DNA of 64,000 nt from UBA1756 sp045222555 (GTDB lineage Bacteria > Bacteroidota > Bacteroidia > Bacteroidales > WCHB1-69), in NCBI GenBank assembly GCA_045222555.1, contig JBGUYY010000019.1, forward strand, positions 37,344 to 101,343, written 5' to 3'. A program made the position numbers and the translations under genes. A model generated the notes under the pieces. That model saw nothing but the letters and a program-made list of their open reading frames with translations. It had not been told where the DNA came from and did no database searches. Position 1 is the first letter of the stretch. Every line of letters starts with the position of its first letter. Of this stretch, positions 53,288 through 62,369 are shown piece after piece.

Positions 53288-54259
53288 TTATTTCACAATG
53301 ACTTTCTCGCTCTTCACGTTGTTGCCCTGCTTCAGCTGGAGGAAGTACACTCCTTTGGTGAACTCGCTCACGTTGAGATGGGTCTCGCCCTGCAGATTGT
53401 CAGCCGACCATACCAGTCTGCCGCTGTTGTCGTACATCCGGGCAGCATAGCTTTCGTCGGTGAAGGGGGTGAGAACCATGATCTCTGATGCGGGGTTCGG
53501 TCGAACGCTGAACAGCGGCAGCGTGCTCACCTCATAGATGTTGTCGCCCATGGAAATGGCCACATCGTCCACGGTCAGAAGGGTGTTCTCGTTGGTGGAA
53601 CCGTTGGAGTTGGTGAAGATGATATTCAGGGTGTCGGGGGTGACGCCTTCCATGCCCTCATTATAGGTTACAGGGATTTCAATCTGAGTGTAGTCGTCCA
53701 TCACTTGGTCGCTCTCGTACATGCCTTGGGCTACGATTTCGCGTTGACCGTTGTTCCAGCGGGTGAGCACTACTCTGGCGTTAAGGGTGTCTTCAGTGGT
53801 GTTGTAAGCGACCCATGCGGTCACTTTTTCCGGTATCTGCGTGCAGGCGATACCACCAGTCAGGTACTGGGTCCAGTCAATGGCGTCAGGATTGGTCATT
53901 TCACCGACATCCAGTGTGGAGAAAGCGTCCACGTTGAACTCGCCAAGGTGCATGATGCCGGGCACGTTGATGGAGTAAAGGGTATAGCCCATCATCTGCG
54001 CATTGGCAGTCTGTGTGCTGAGCTGTGCGGCGTAACTGCCGGTGTGAGCGTTGGCATTGCGGGTAGCTGCCTGATAGTCAATCACTACATTTAAACTCAT
54101 GCCTTGATAATCTACAGGGATGTTGGCATTGAAGGTGGCGTTCCAGCCTGCCGGTGTGTGGGTGTCGGTCCATTCTTCAAAACTGGCGTTCGGAATGACC
54201 TGTGCAAAGGTGAAGGTCATGGCAAGCACTGCCAATAAGGTGGTAAAGATTTTTTTCAT
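53288..54259 (-). CDS. Secreted T9SS type A protein, PCMD-like
   Basis: 323 residues. Signal peptide (IFTTLLAVLAMTFTFA/Q), then a beta-sandwich region beginning VIPNASFEEWTDTHTPAGWN that resembles the putative carbohydrate-metabolism/PCMD domain (GSYAAQLST, WVAYNTTEDTLNARVVLT, LLTVDDVAIS), and a C-terminal T9SS sorting domain (FSVRPNPASEIMVLT... KGVYFLQL... EKVIVK). Surface-exposed or released; ligand unknown. It sits 14 bases after ftsW, where murG would normally be found. Confidence 0.88.
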   Translation of the reverse strand: MKKIFTTLLAVLAMTFTFAQVIPNASFEEWTDTHTPAGWNATFNANIPVDYQGMSLNVVIDYQAATRNANAHTGSYAAQLSTQTANAQMMGYTLYSINVPGIMHLGEFNVDAFSTLDVGEMTNPDAIDWTQYLTGGIACTQIPEKVTAWVAYNTTEDTLNARVVLTRWNNGQREIVAQGMYESDQVMDDYTQIEIPVTYNEGMEGVTPDTLNIIFTNSNGSTNENTLLTVDDVAISMGDNIYEVSTLPLFSVRPNPASEIMVLTPFTDESYAARMYDNSGRLVWSADNLQGETHLNVSEFTKGVYFLQLKQGNNVKSEKVIVK

Positions 54260-54273
54260 AATGGTGAATTTTA

Positions 54274-55443
54274 TTAATTGATAATTGATGTGTCAATATT
54301 CAGTTCGGTGTCGTCTTTGTCAGCATTCATCAATACTTGCTTGCCCATGTTGATAAGGGTTCCGAAGATGAAGAAGGTGGTGAAAAGAGCTGTGGATCCA
54401 CGACTTACAAAGGGCAAGGTCTGCCCGGTGGCCGGTATCAGGTTGATGTTGGTGCCCACATGAATGAACACCTGGCCTAACATCAGCAGGGCGATAGCCA
54501 ATGAGTAGAGTTTTACGAAATTGCCTTTCGCTTTTCGGGAGATTAAGAAGGTGATGTTGAAAAAGATGATGAAATAGATGAACAACAGACCAATGCCAGT
54601 CCATACCGACAACTCTTCGCAGATGAGCGAGAACACGAAGTCGTTTTCTCCTTCCGGCATCTTATCCTTGATGATGCCCTTCCCGGGTTGCGGCATGTGC
54701 GCCGAACGGGCCACAGCCGTGCGCGCCAGCGTCATCTGGCGGCCGTATCCCTCCACATCGCTTTCGCCCGTCAGCCAGTATTTGATTCGGTTGTAGCCGG
54801 TGCCACCACGTGTCTTGGTCTCCTCATTCTGCACCTGCTCGCTCTTCCCTTTGTCCTTCAATGCACTTCCTCCAATATAAACACCTCCCGCTAAGGCAAT
54901 GGCCAATAGAAAGATACCTAAATATTTTAACTTGATTCCAGAAACATATAACACTAACATTCCTGTGCCAAAAAGTAGCATTGCCGTTGAGATGTTCCTC
55001 ATGGCAATCAACCCCGTGAACATGGCAAATACAAACAGTCGCACAAAGGTTTTCTTCCCATCCAAGGTGATGTTGTTCGACATCTCGTAGGCCGATTTCG
55101 TGCAGAGGTAGAACAGATAAAGGATGGTCACCAAATAGAAGGTCTGGAACGACATGAAGCCGAGCGACAGACTTCGCCCGCCACCTCCCTTTCCGAAAAT
55201 CACGGTTACCAGCAGGAGTATCAGCGCCAATACAAAAAATATCTGATAGAATCTGTTGATTTTCTGGTAGTTGACTTTGGAAACAAGTATCATTAGCGCA
55301 AAGCCACCAATGCCCTGCAAGAGAGGCTGCCATAATTCACCAGTCAGACTGTAGGAGGCAATGACGGATACCGCCACTAATATTGCCACCATAAAGTAGA
55401 TGGTGTGGTAGAACTTCAGCGTAAATAGGGGTTTCAAAGTCAT
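54274..55443 (-). CDS. ftsW: Peptidoglycan polymerase FtsW (SEDS family)
   Basis: 389 residues with about 10 membrane helices. Polymerises lipid II at the septum with FtsI. SEDS features include the loop after GGGGRSLSLGF, AMRNISTAMLL, PGKGIIKDKMPEGENDFVFSLICEEL (family: E-x-x-F-D-F), and INLIPATGQTLPFVSRGSTAL near the C-terminus. The family's usual SYGGSS/SRGGT is SRGST here. It starts 1 base after the murD-like stop. Position next to mraY/murD-like is the standard dcw order. Confidence 0.93.
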   Translation of the reverse strand: MTLKPLFTLKFYHTIYFMVAILVAVSVIASYSLTGELWQPLLQGIGGFALMILVSKVNYQKINRFYQIFFVLALILLLVTVIFGKGGGGRSLSLGFMSFQTFYLVTILYLFYLCTKSAYEMSNNITLDGKKTFVRLFVFAMFTGLIAMRNISTAMLLFGTGMLVLYVSGIKLKYLGIFLLAIALAGGVYIGGSALKDKGKSEQVQNEETKTRGGTGYNRIKYWLTGESDVEGYGRQMTLARTAVARSAHMPQPGKGIIKDKMPEGENDFVFSLICEELSVWTGIGLLFIYFIIFFNITFLISRKAKGNFVKLYSLAIALLMLGQVFIHVGTNINLIPATGQTLPFVSRGSTALFTTFFIFGTLINMGKQVLMNADKDDTELNIDTSIIN

Positions 55444-55444
55444 C

Positions 55445-56002
55445 TTAAAGTTGGGCTACTGACATTTTGAATTGATTTCCTCTTGCGGAAATAGTGCTGT
55501 TGCTTTCTTTGCAGGATGTGCCCGGCGAGAAGAGCACCACATCATCTTCAGAGCTGGCGTAAAAAGCCATGCGTACAGCCGTCTCCAAGTCTTCGCTGTT
55601 GTCGCTGCGGATGTTGAGTACATCGATGAAGTTGCGGGTGGCCTCATCTTCTTCTCCATAAAAAATAATCGCCTTCACCTTGCGGATGATCATCTGCAAG
55701 AGCTTGTCGTCGATATGATCCCACCCCGTGAAGGAGGTGATCCAAGTCACTGGCTTCGAGATGTTCGACAATGCCATGTAAATTCCGTTCACGCTCTCGC
55801 AGGCGGCGTCGTTGATGAAGTCCACTCCGCGGAAGGTCTTCACGGCCTCCATACGGTGCTCTATGCTATCGAAAAATCCCTTGTGTGCCGCCATCTGGCT
55901 CTCACGGAGTTCCAGCAACTGCTGAAAATCCCTTACACTGCTTCCTGAAATGCCGGTTCCGTAGGTGTATTCTCCCTTGATGCTGTTTCTGCTCTTCTTC
56001 AT
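55445..56002 (-). CDS. Stand-alone MurD C-terminal-domain-like protein (murD remnant)
   Basis: 185 residues between mraY and ftsW, exactly where murD belongs. Residues 48-182 follow the MurD C-terminal domain: IEHRMEAV (usual EHRLE), VDFINDAACESVN (usual FINDSKATN), SKPVTWITS, KVKAIIFYGE, FSPGTSC (usual SPACASFD) and RGNQFKMSV (usual RGxxFK). The N-terminal UDP-binding and central ATP-binding domains are absent, and the motifs that do remain have lost their key residues (Lys and Asp). Reading frame intact with tight spacing on both sides, so it is maintained; probably not a ligase. Confidence 0.75.
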   Translation of the reverse strand: MKKSRNSIKGEYTYGTGISGSSVRDFQQLLELRESQMAAHKGFFDSIEHRMEAVKTFRGVDFINDAACESVNGIYMALSNISKPVTWITSFTGWDHIDDKLLQMIIRKVKAIIFYGEEDEATRNFIDVLNIRSDNSEDLETAVRMAFYASSEDDVVLFSPGTSCKESNSTISARGNQFKMSVAQL

Positions 56003-56004
56003 AA

Positions 56005-57288
56005 CTATCTGATTTTTAATGTTACCAATGTTAATACGACTAATAATATGCTGACAACAATGAAGCGTTGTACAATCTTCGATTCATGCATTCCCTTCTT
56101 CTGGTAATGATGATGCAAAGGCGACATGAGAAGGATTCTGCGCCCCTCTCCATATTTCTTTTTGGTGTATTTGAAATAACTGACCTGCATGATCACCGAC
56201 AGGCTCTGGATGAGGAATACACCGCAGAGCAACGGGATGAGCAACTCCTTGCGGATGATGACACACGATACCGCAATGATGCCGCCTAAGGTCAGACTGC
56301 CCGTGTCGCCCATGAAGACCTGCGCCGGGAAACAGTTCCACCAGTAGAAACCGATGCAGGCACCCACCAGCGCGGCAATGAAAATCACTAACTCTCCGAT
56401 ATTGGGTATATACATAATATTCAGATAGTTGGCGAATATTGCATTGCCCGATACATAAGCCAATATGGCCAATCCTACGGCCACGGTGGCCGACGTGCCA
56501 GTGGCTAAGCCGTCCAACCCGTCGGTCAGGTTTGCTCCGTTCGATACCGCTGCGATGATGAAGATGATGATGGGGATATAGAAAAGAAATGACCAGCGGC
56601 CGTCTTCATCACCCAACCAGCGCGTGAACCATGCATAATCGAATTCGTTGTTTTTCACAAAGGGGATGGTGGTCTTGGTGGAATGTACCGAAGGCCCTTG
56701 TGTTTTCGCTTCGTTTTTCTTCACTGCGATGGTGGCCACCCCGCTCTCGTCGGGATGCGTCACCGTGAACAGCTCGTCAGTGGTGACCTCCTCTTTGGGC
56801 AGTGTGGCCTTCTCTTCTACCACCACACCCGGATGGAAGTACATCACTACGCCTACAACAAGGCCTAAGAGAATCTGGCCTGCCAATTTGGCCTTGGGAT
56901 GAAGTCCTTCTTTATTTTTTTTGAAAACTTTGATGTAGTCGTCCATGAAACCGAGAACTCCCAGCCATATCGTGGTGAAGATCATCAGCAGCACGTAGAC
57001 GTTGTCCAAACGGTTGAAGAACAGTACGGGAATCAGGATGGCCGCAATAATGATGAGGCCGCCCATGGTGGGGGTGCCCTTCTTCTCCATCTGTCCTGCC
57101 AGACCAAGGTCGCGGATGGATTCCCCGATCTGTTTCTGTCTCAGTTTTTTAATCATCCATTTCCCTACAATCATCGACACGATGAGCGAAAGGATGAACG
57201 CCCCCGCCGCACGGAAGGAGATGTACTCGAACAACTGTGCTCCAGGGAAATCGTGTTGGTTCAACCAGTGGAATAAGTGATATAACAT
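56005..57288 (-). CDS. mraY: Phospho-MurNAc-pentapeptide transferase
   Basis: 427 residues, about 10 membrane helices. Transfers phospho-MurNAc-pentapeptide to undecaprenyl phosphate to make lipid I. Signature motifs: KKGTPTMGGL near residue 75, FMDDYIK, NLTDGLDGLA, GFYWWNCFPAQVFMGDTGSL and MSPLHHHYQKKGM. It carries an insertion of about 70 residues (about 150-215, Thr/Val/Glu-rich) compared with E. coli. It starts 12 bases after murE; a murD-like gene follows after 2 bases. Confidence 0.96.
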   Translation of the reverse strand: MLYHLFHWLNQHDFPGAQLFEYISFRAAGAFILSLIVSMIVGKWMIKKLRQKQIGESIRDLGLAGQMEKKGTPTMGGLIIIAAILIPVLFFNRLDNVYVLLMIFTTIWLGVLGFMDDYIKVFKKNKEGLHPKAKLAGQILLGLVVGVVMYFHPGVVVEEKATLPKEEVTTDELFTVTHPDESGVATIAVKKNEAKTQGPSVHSTKTTIPFVKNNEFDYAWFTRWLGDEDGRWSFLFYIPIIIFIIAAVSNGANLTDGLDGLATGTSATVAVGLAILAYVSGNAIFANYLNIMYIPNIGELVIFIAALVGACIGFYWWNCFPAQVFMGDTGSLTLGGIIAVSCVIIRKELLIPLLCGVFLIQSLSVIMQVSYFKYTKKKYGEGRRILLMSPLHHHYQKKGMHESKIVQRFIVVSILLVVLTLVTLKIR

Positions 57289-57300
57289 GGTGCTCTGTTT

Positions 57301-58776
57301 TTAATGCTGATAAGGGATGCTCCAGTTGAGGCACACCTCTTCGCTGTCGTCGAAGTGGTGCTTCACCCCTTGAATGTCTTGGTATTTCTCATGTCCTTTG
57401 CCTGCGATGAGGATGACGCCATGGTCGCGCAGCATCATGCAGGCGGTTTTGATGGCTTCGTGGCGGTTCTCGATGGTCAGCACGTTGCGGCGGCACTCTT
57501 CCGGCACGCCAGCTTCCATCTGGTGCAGGATTTCGTGTGGATCCTCGAATCTCGGATTGTCGGAAGTGAGGATGACGCGGCTGCTCTGCCGACAGGCGAT
57601 TTCTGCCATCACGGGCCGTTTCAGTGCGTCGCGGTTGCCGCCACAGCCCACTACCGTCAGCACCTCTTCACCCTTGCAGGTGATGTCGCCGATGGTGCTC
57701 AGCACGTTCTTCAGTGCATCGGGGGTGTGCGCATAGTCGATGATGGCCACGCCGCCCTCGCCGTTGCGGATGACGTGGAAACGCCCCTCCGCCGCCGTCA
57801 GACTGCTCATCTTCAGCAGCACGGTCTCCGCCGGCTGCCCCAGCAGCACAGCAGCCCCGTAAATGGCCATCAGGTTGTAGGCGTTGAAGCGTCCTGACAA
57901 GCGGAAGAAGGCCTCCTTGCCGTTAATCTGCATCTGCAAACCTTCAAAACTGTTCTCGATGATCTTGCCCTTGATGTCGGCAGCCCCTTGCAGTCCGTAA
58001 CGGCATACTTTTGCTGCCGTGTTCTGCACCATCACCATGCCGTTGCGGTCGTCCACATTCGTCAGAGCGAAAGCGGTGGCAGGCAGGGTGTCAAAGAAGG
58101 CTTTTTTTGCTTGGATGTAGTTGGCGAAGGTCTTGTGGAAGTCGAGATGATCGTGGGTGATGTTGCTGAAGATTCCCCCCGCAAAGGCCAGCCCTTCGAT
58201 GCGATGCTGGCAGATGGCGTGCGAACTCACCTCCATGAAGCAATATTCGCACCCTTCGCGTACCATCTCGCTCAAAAGTTCGTTCAGCGTCACCACGTCA
58301 GGGGTGGTGTGCGTGGCGGGAATCTCGCGCTCCCGGATCTTGTTGACAATGGTGGAGATGAGTCCGGTGCCGTAGCCCAGTTCGCTGAACAGACGGTGCA
58401 GCAGGGTCACGGTGGTGGTCTTGCCGTTCGTTCCTGTGATGCCCACCAGCTTCAGCTTCTGGCTGGGATGGTCGTACAGCTCGGCGGCCATGCGTCCGAG
58501 GGCAATGTCGGCCTTCTCTACGCGTACATACGTCACCTCCGGTGCGCAAGTGGCGGGTAGCTCTTCGCAAACTACCACTTTGGCACCGGCGGCCACTGCC
58601 TGCGGAATGTAGATATGCCCGTCAGTCTGCGTGCCGCGTTGTGCCACATACACTACGCCGTCGCCCTTCTCCGCCACCTTGCGTGAGTCGAAGACCAGGG
58701 CCGACACCTCCCTGTCGGTGCTTCCCAGAACCTCGTAGGGTTCAATGCTAACTAAGATTTGTGATAAGGTTTTCAC
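57301..58776 (-). CDS. murE: UDP-MurNAc-L-Ala-D-Glu:meso-diaminopimelate ligase
   Basis: 491 residues. Mur ligase in three domains: VSALVFDSRKV in domain 1, P-loop GITGTNGKTTTVTLL, EVSSHAICQHRI, DYAHTPDALKNVL and TSDNPRFEDPHEI. The DNPR motif predicts meso-diaminopimelate, not lysine, as the added residue. It lies between ftsI (83-base gap) and mraY (12 bases). Confidence 0.96.
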   Translation of the reverse strand: MKTLSQILVSIEPYEVLGSTDREVSALVFDSRKVAEKGDGVVYVAQRGTQTDGHIYIPQAVAAGAKVVVCEELPATCAPEVTYVRVEKADIALGRMAAELYDHPSQKLKLVGITGTNGKTTTVTLLHRLFSELGYGTGLISTIVNKIREREIPATHTTPDVVTLNELLSEMVREGCEYCFMEVSSHAICQHRIEGLAFAGGIFSNITHDHLDFHKTFANYIQAKKAFFDTLPATAFALTNVDDRNGMVMVQNTAAKVCRYGLQGAADIKGKIIENSFEGLQMQINGKEAFFRLSGRFNAYNLMAIYGAAVLLGQPAETVLLKMSSLTAAEGRFHVIRNGEGGVAIIDYAHTPDALKNVLSTIGDITCKGEEVLTVVGCGGNRDALKRPVMAEIACRQSSRVILTSDNPRFEDPHEILHQMEAGVPEECRRNVLTIENRHEAIKTACMMLRDHGVILIAGKGHEKYQDIQGVKHHFDDSEEVCLNWSIPYQH

Positions 58777-58859
58777 GTATCATTAAAGGTTTTTTCAAGA
58801 AATGGTTAATGGTGGGGGAGGAAAGGTCAAAAAGGTGAACAACAAAAGGAGAGTCCCCG

Positions 58860-61106
58860 TCAGCTGGTTGAGAGAATGAGTGTGATGGTTTTGTCGGTAT
58901 CGTTGACGGACTGGCTACGCACCACTCCGCGTCCTGACATTCTGATGGAATAGCCGCTTTTGCGCAGCTCGGTCACCGCATCAGCAGCGTTCAGCCCCAC
59001 TACGTTCGGGATGCTGCCAGTGGCTTTCTTCACCTCTTTGGCCTCCACATGGTCGGGGGTGTCGCCGCTGCTGACACAATAGCGCTTGCCGCCTTTGCAG
59101 TTTTTGATGCCGAGTTTGTACTTCGCATTCATCTTGTTGGCGGCTTCGGTACGTACTGGGTGCGGGAACCGCATCGGGTTGACGATGCTGTCCTCTGCCT
59201 CATGCGGCGGGTTCAGGATCCGTTTCGCAATGTTGGCGAAAACGGTGATGGCATTGGCACTGCTGGCAGGGTAGGGGGCATCGAAGAGATACACAATGCA
59301 GGTGTATTTCGGTTTGTCGGAAGGGAAGTAACCGCAGAATGACACAGCATTACGGTTCTTATTGTAAGCGCCGAGCTGCGTGTCGTAGATATCACGGGTA
59401 CCCGTCTTACCCGAGAAAGCCACGCCGGGGGCCACGCGTTTTGCCGTGTTGTAGGCGGTGCCATCCTTTCCGGCCACCACCGACCGCAGGATGTCCTGCG
59501 CAATGGCAATGGTCTTCTTGCTCGCAATCTGTTCAGCAATCACTTTTGTGGGATATTCCGTCATCTTGCCCTCCACACGCGATGCCTTCACAAAACGCGG
59601 TTGGATCATCTTGCCGCCGTTGGCCACAGCATTGTAGTACACCAGCGTCTGCATCGGCTGCATGTTGAAGGCCGCTCCGAAGTATCTGGAATACTGTTCC
59701 TCGAAAATCTTGGTGTCGGGGCGCAGGTTGGCTACAGGGTTCAACTTGCCGATCTGTGCCGAATACCCTACCGTGATGTACATCTCGTTCAGCTTCGACA
59801 CATACTCCGCATAGGTCGGGAAAGCATAGCGCATCATGTTCACCACACCTACGTTCGACGACTTCTGGATGATTTTCCGCACCGTTGCACTGTCACTTCT
59901 GTCGTAGCCGTATTTCGACTTGTCTTTTTTCAAATAAGAGCGTTTGCCGACTTTAAAATTATCGCAAAGATACTTGAACCGTTTGGTTGTATCTCCATTG
60001 GTTTTCTCGAGATAGGCCAGCAAAGAGGCCAGCTTGAAAGTGGAACCGGGTTCGGATACATCGGCCACCATCGCATAGTTGCGTGTTTCCACGTATGCGG
60101 TGTCGCCATTGGCAATCTTGCGCTCGAAGTTCGAGATGCCCTTGATGTCGCCTGTGGCGGTTTCCATCACCACTGCGCAACCCCATACTGGCTTCGCCTT
60201 TTCGCACTGGTCCAGCAACGACTGGTGCACAATCTTCTGGATTTCCAGATTCAGGGTGGTGTAGATGTCGCCACCTTCCACCGGCGGATTTTCATTTGAG
60301 AGCGGCAGGGCGATACCGTTCATGTACAAGCGTTTGCGCACGCCTGCCTCGCCAGCCAACACCGGTGCAAACATCGCACAGCCGTCAATGCCGTTCTTCT
60401 TCTGTGGGTCGCCTAAAATACGGCTCGCCATGTCGCCGTAGGGGCGCAGACGCACCGTCTGCCGACCGTTTTTGTCCAACACATTCTGGAATTTTACCTT
60501 GCTGCGGCCGGCTAACCCGTACCGTCCAAGGTCTTTTTCAGCAATCGTTTTGCTCAGCACCGGCAGCTTCTCCAACGCCGCAATGTCCTTGTCTAAGATC
60601 ATCTGTTTGTAAACCACCACCTCGTGGTCGTAGAAAACTTGCACGCGCTTGTGCTGTTTGAACGCCTGCGATAGTTTGTCGCGGTAGTAGTCTACCGTGC
60701 GGTTGGGATAGCGGTCAGAAAACTGTTCGTAGAATTTGACTGCAATGTCGCTGATGAGCGTGTCAAGATAGGGAGAATTCTCCGCAAAGTATTCGTGTTT
60801 GGTGTTGAAGTTGCGCCCGTCGATGCCGATGGAAAATACCCGCACGCTTGTTACCAACGGACGGCCCATGTCGTCGTAGATGGTGCCGCGGGTTGGGTTG
60901 ACATGTTCCTCCACCACACAGTTTTTCTGCAGGTCGGGCGACAATGTGTCAAACTGCTCCTGCGTGTAAGTGGTGTACAGGTTCTCGTCGCCGCTGTATT
61001 TTGCCTTCTGGAAAAACGCCAGTCTCACCACGCCGATAAGGCACGCGACTAATGCCGCAATGCCCAATACCATGGTCCAGATGATTCTTCTGTTGACGTT
61101 TTCCAT
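58860..61106 (-). CDS. ftsI: Division transpeptidase FtsI/PBP3 with a PASTA domain
   Basis: 748 residues. An N-terminal membrane anchor (MVLGIAALVACLIGVVRLAF), the pedestal domain with HVNPTRGTIYDDMGRPL, then the transpeptidase domain with SEPGSTFK (Ser355, Lys358), KSSNVG and SGKTGTRD. The C-terminal PASTA-like module (SIPNVVGLNAADAVTELRKS) is typical of Bacteroidota and Gram-positive PBPs. Crosslinks septal peptidoglycan with FtsW as polymerase. It overlaps no neighbour; ftsL-like lies 3 bases upstream. Confidence 0.95.
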   Translation of the reverse strand: MENVNRRIIWTMVLGIAALVACLIGVVRLAFFQKAKYSGDENLYTTYTQEQFDTLSPDLQKNCVVEEHVNPTRGTIYDDMGRPLVTSVRVFSIGIDGRNFNTKHEYFAENSPYLDTLISDIAVKFYEQFSDRYPNRTVDYYRDKLSQAFKQHKRVQVFYDHEVVVYKQMILDKDIAALEKLPVLSKTIAEKDLGRYGLAGRSKVKFQNVLDKNGRQTVRLRPYGDMASRILGDPQKKNGIDGCAMFAPVLAGEAGVRKRLYMNGIALPLSNENPPVEGGDIYTTLNLEIQKIVHQSLLDQCEKAKPVWGCAVVMETATGDIKGISNFERKIANGDTAYVETRNYAMVADVSEPGSTFKLASLLAYLEKTNGDTTKRFKYLCDNFKVGKRSYLKKDKSKYGYDRSDSATVRKIIQKSSNVGVVNMMRYAFPTYAEYVSKLNEMYITVGYSAQIGKLNPVANLRPDTKIFEEQYSRYFGAAFNMQPMQTLVYYNAVANGGKMIQPRFVKASRVEGKMTEYPTKVIAEQIASKKTIAIAQDILRSVVAGKDGTAYNTAKRVAPGVAFSGKTGTRDIYDTQLGAYNKNRNAVSFCGYFPSDKPKYTCIVYLFDAPYPASSANAITVFANIAKRILNPPHEAEDSIVNPMRFPHPVRTEAANKMNAKYKLGIKNCKGGKRYCVSSGDTPDHVEAKEVKKATGSIPNVVGLNAADAVTELRKSGYSIRMSGRGVVRSQSVNDTDKTITLILSTS

Positions 61107-61109
61107 TTT

Positions 61110-61463
61110 TTATTTGTCTTTATGGATGATGTAATAGTCGTACTCCCTCACATCTACAAAGCCATCCTCGCGGGCTTTCTCGCGCTCTTCAGGTTCCTCG
61201 GTCAGCACGATGTCGTTCACATCCTTCAGTTTCAACATGTTGGTGCGCTGCTTGTCTTCCAGCTCCCGAATCCGTGCACGCTTCTCGTCAATTACCCGCT
61301 CGTTGAAGATGAAGATGATGGCGATGATGGTGGCCGTAATCAGCCATCCTATCCATCTCCGCCACGACAGCAGCAAGTGCCTGCCCGAGATGGCGTTCAT
61401 GAGAAATTCCGCCACCTTGCCGCGTTTCCGCTTCTTCTTCTGGGGTTCTTGTCCGCGATACAT
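61110..61463 (-). CDS. FtsL-like division protein
   Basis: 117 residues: a basic N-terminus (PQKKKRKRGKVAEF), one membrane helix (WIGWLITATIIAIIFIF), then a periplasmic coiled-coil (VIDEKRARIRELEDKQRTN). Size, topology and location between rsmH and ftsI are those of FtsL, though sequence similarity is low, as usual. Likely part of the FtsQLB-like complex that activates FtsWI. Confidence 0.85.
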   Translation of the reverse strand: MYRGQEPQKKKRKRGKVAEFLMNAISGRHLLLSWRRWIGWLITATIIAIIFIFNERVIDEKRARIRELEDKQRTNMLKLKDVNDIVLTEEPEEREKAREDGFVDVREYDYYIIHKDK

Positions 61464-61466
61464 GGT

Positions 61467-62369
61467 CTATCTCTCTTTTTTCTTTTCTGCAATTCGTAAT
61501 TTGGCACTCCGTGCGCGCGGGTTCTCCGCTATTTCTGCTTCGTCTGGCACAACTGGTTTGCGCGTCACTAGGTTGAATGGGCATAACGGATTGCCGTAGA
61601 AATCCTTCTCCACCTTCCCCTCAAAGTTGCCGGCTTTCATGAAGTTCTTCACCAATCGATCCTCCAAGGAGTGGTATGAGATGACTGCCAGTCTTCCGCC
61701 CGGCTTCAGCGCATCTGCCGACTGGTTCAGCAGCTCCTGTAATACTCCCAGCTCATTGTTCACTTCAATGCGCAATGCTTGGAAAATTTGCGACAGCACT
61801 TTGTTTTCTTTCCCTCTCGGCAGCGCCGGCGCTACCACCTCGGCCAGCTCAGTCGTGGTCTCAATCTTCTTCGCCCGACTCCGTTCGATCAGGATGGCGA
61901 TTTGCCGAGCCTCCGTCAATTCTCCGTACTGGCGGAAAAGTGCCGTCAGACGCTCTACAGGATATTCGTTCACTACCTGATAGGCCGTCAGCCCGTTGGT
62001 GCTGTTCATCCGCATGTCCAAGCGACCCTCCATCCGGTGCGAGAAACCCCGCTCTGCTGTGTCAAACTGGTGCGATGATACGCCCAAGTCGGCCAAAATG
62101 CCGTCCACAGGGTAAGCTCCGTAGTACTGGAGGAACTTTTTCAGATGGCAGAAGTTGGAGGCCACAAACTGGAAACGGCTGTCCTGCGGCGCATTGGCTG
62201 CGCTGTCAGGGTCCTGGTCGAAAGCCACCAGCCGCCCATCTTCGCCTAACTGCTCCAAGATGCGCCGCGAATGACCGCCACCTCCGAAGGTGACATCTAC
62301 GTAAATGCCTGAATGGTTTTGAATGAGCCCTTCCACAGAAGCCTCCAGTAGCACAGGATTATGATACAT
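61467..62369 (-). CDS. rsmH: 16S rRNA (cytosine1402-N4)-methyltransferase
   Basis: 300 residues from MYHNPVLLEASVEGL. SAM-binding motif YVDVTFGGGGHSRRIL, then FDQDPDS, GILADLGVSSHQFD, RGFSHRMEGRLDMRM, NEYPVERL, and LKPGGRLAVISYHSLEDRLVK, all RsmH hallmarks. The ATG at 62369 overlaps mraZ by 11 bases; the longer in-frame start at 62420 is rejected because it lies well inside mraZ. Standard dcw position. Confidence 0.96.
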   Translation of the reverse strand: MYHNPVLLEASVEGLIQNHSGIYVDVTFGGGGHSRRILEQLGEDGRLVAFDQDPDSAANAPQDSRFQFVASNFCHLKKFLQYYGAYPVDGILADLGVSSHQFDTAERGFSHRMEGRLDMRMNSTNGLTAYQVVNEYPVERLTALFRQYGELTEARQIAILIERSRAKKIETTTELAEVVAPALPRGKENKVLSQIFQALRIEVNNELGVLQELLNQSADALKPGGRLAVISYHSLEDRLVKNFMKAGNFEGKVEKDFYGNPLCPFNLVTRKPVVPDEAEIAENPRARSAKLRIAEKKKER

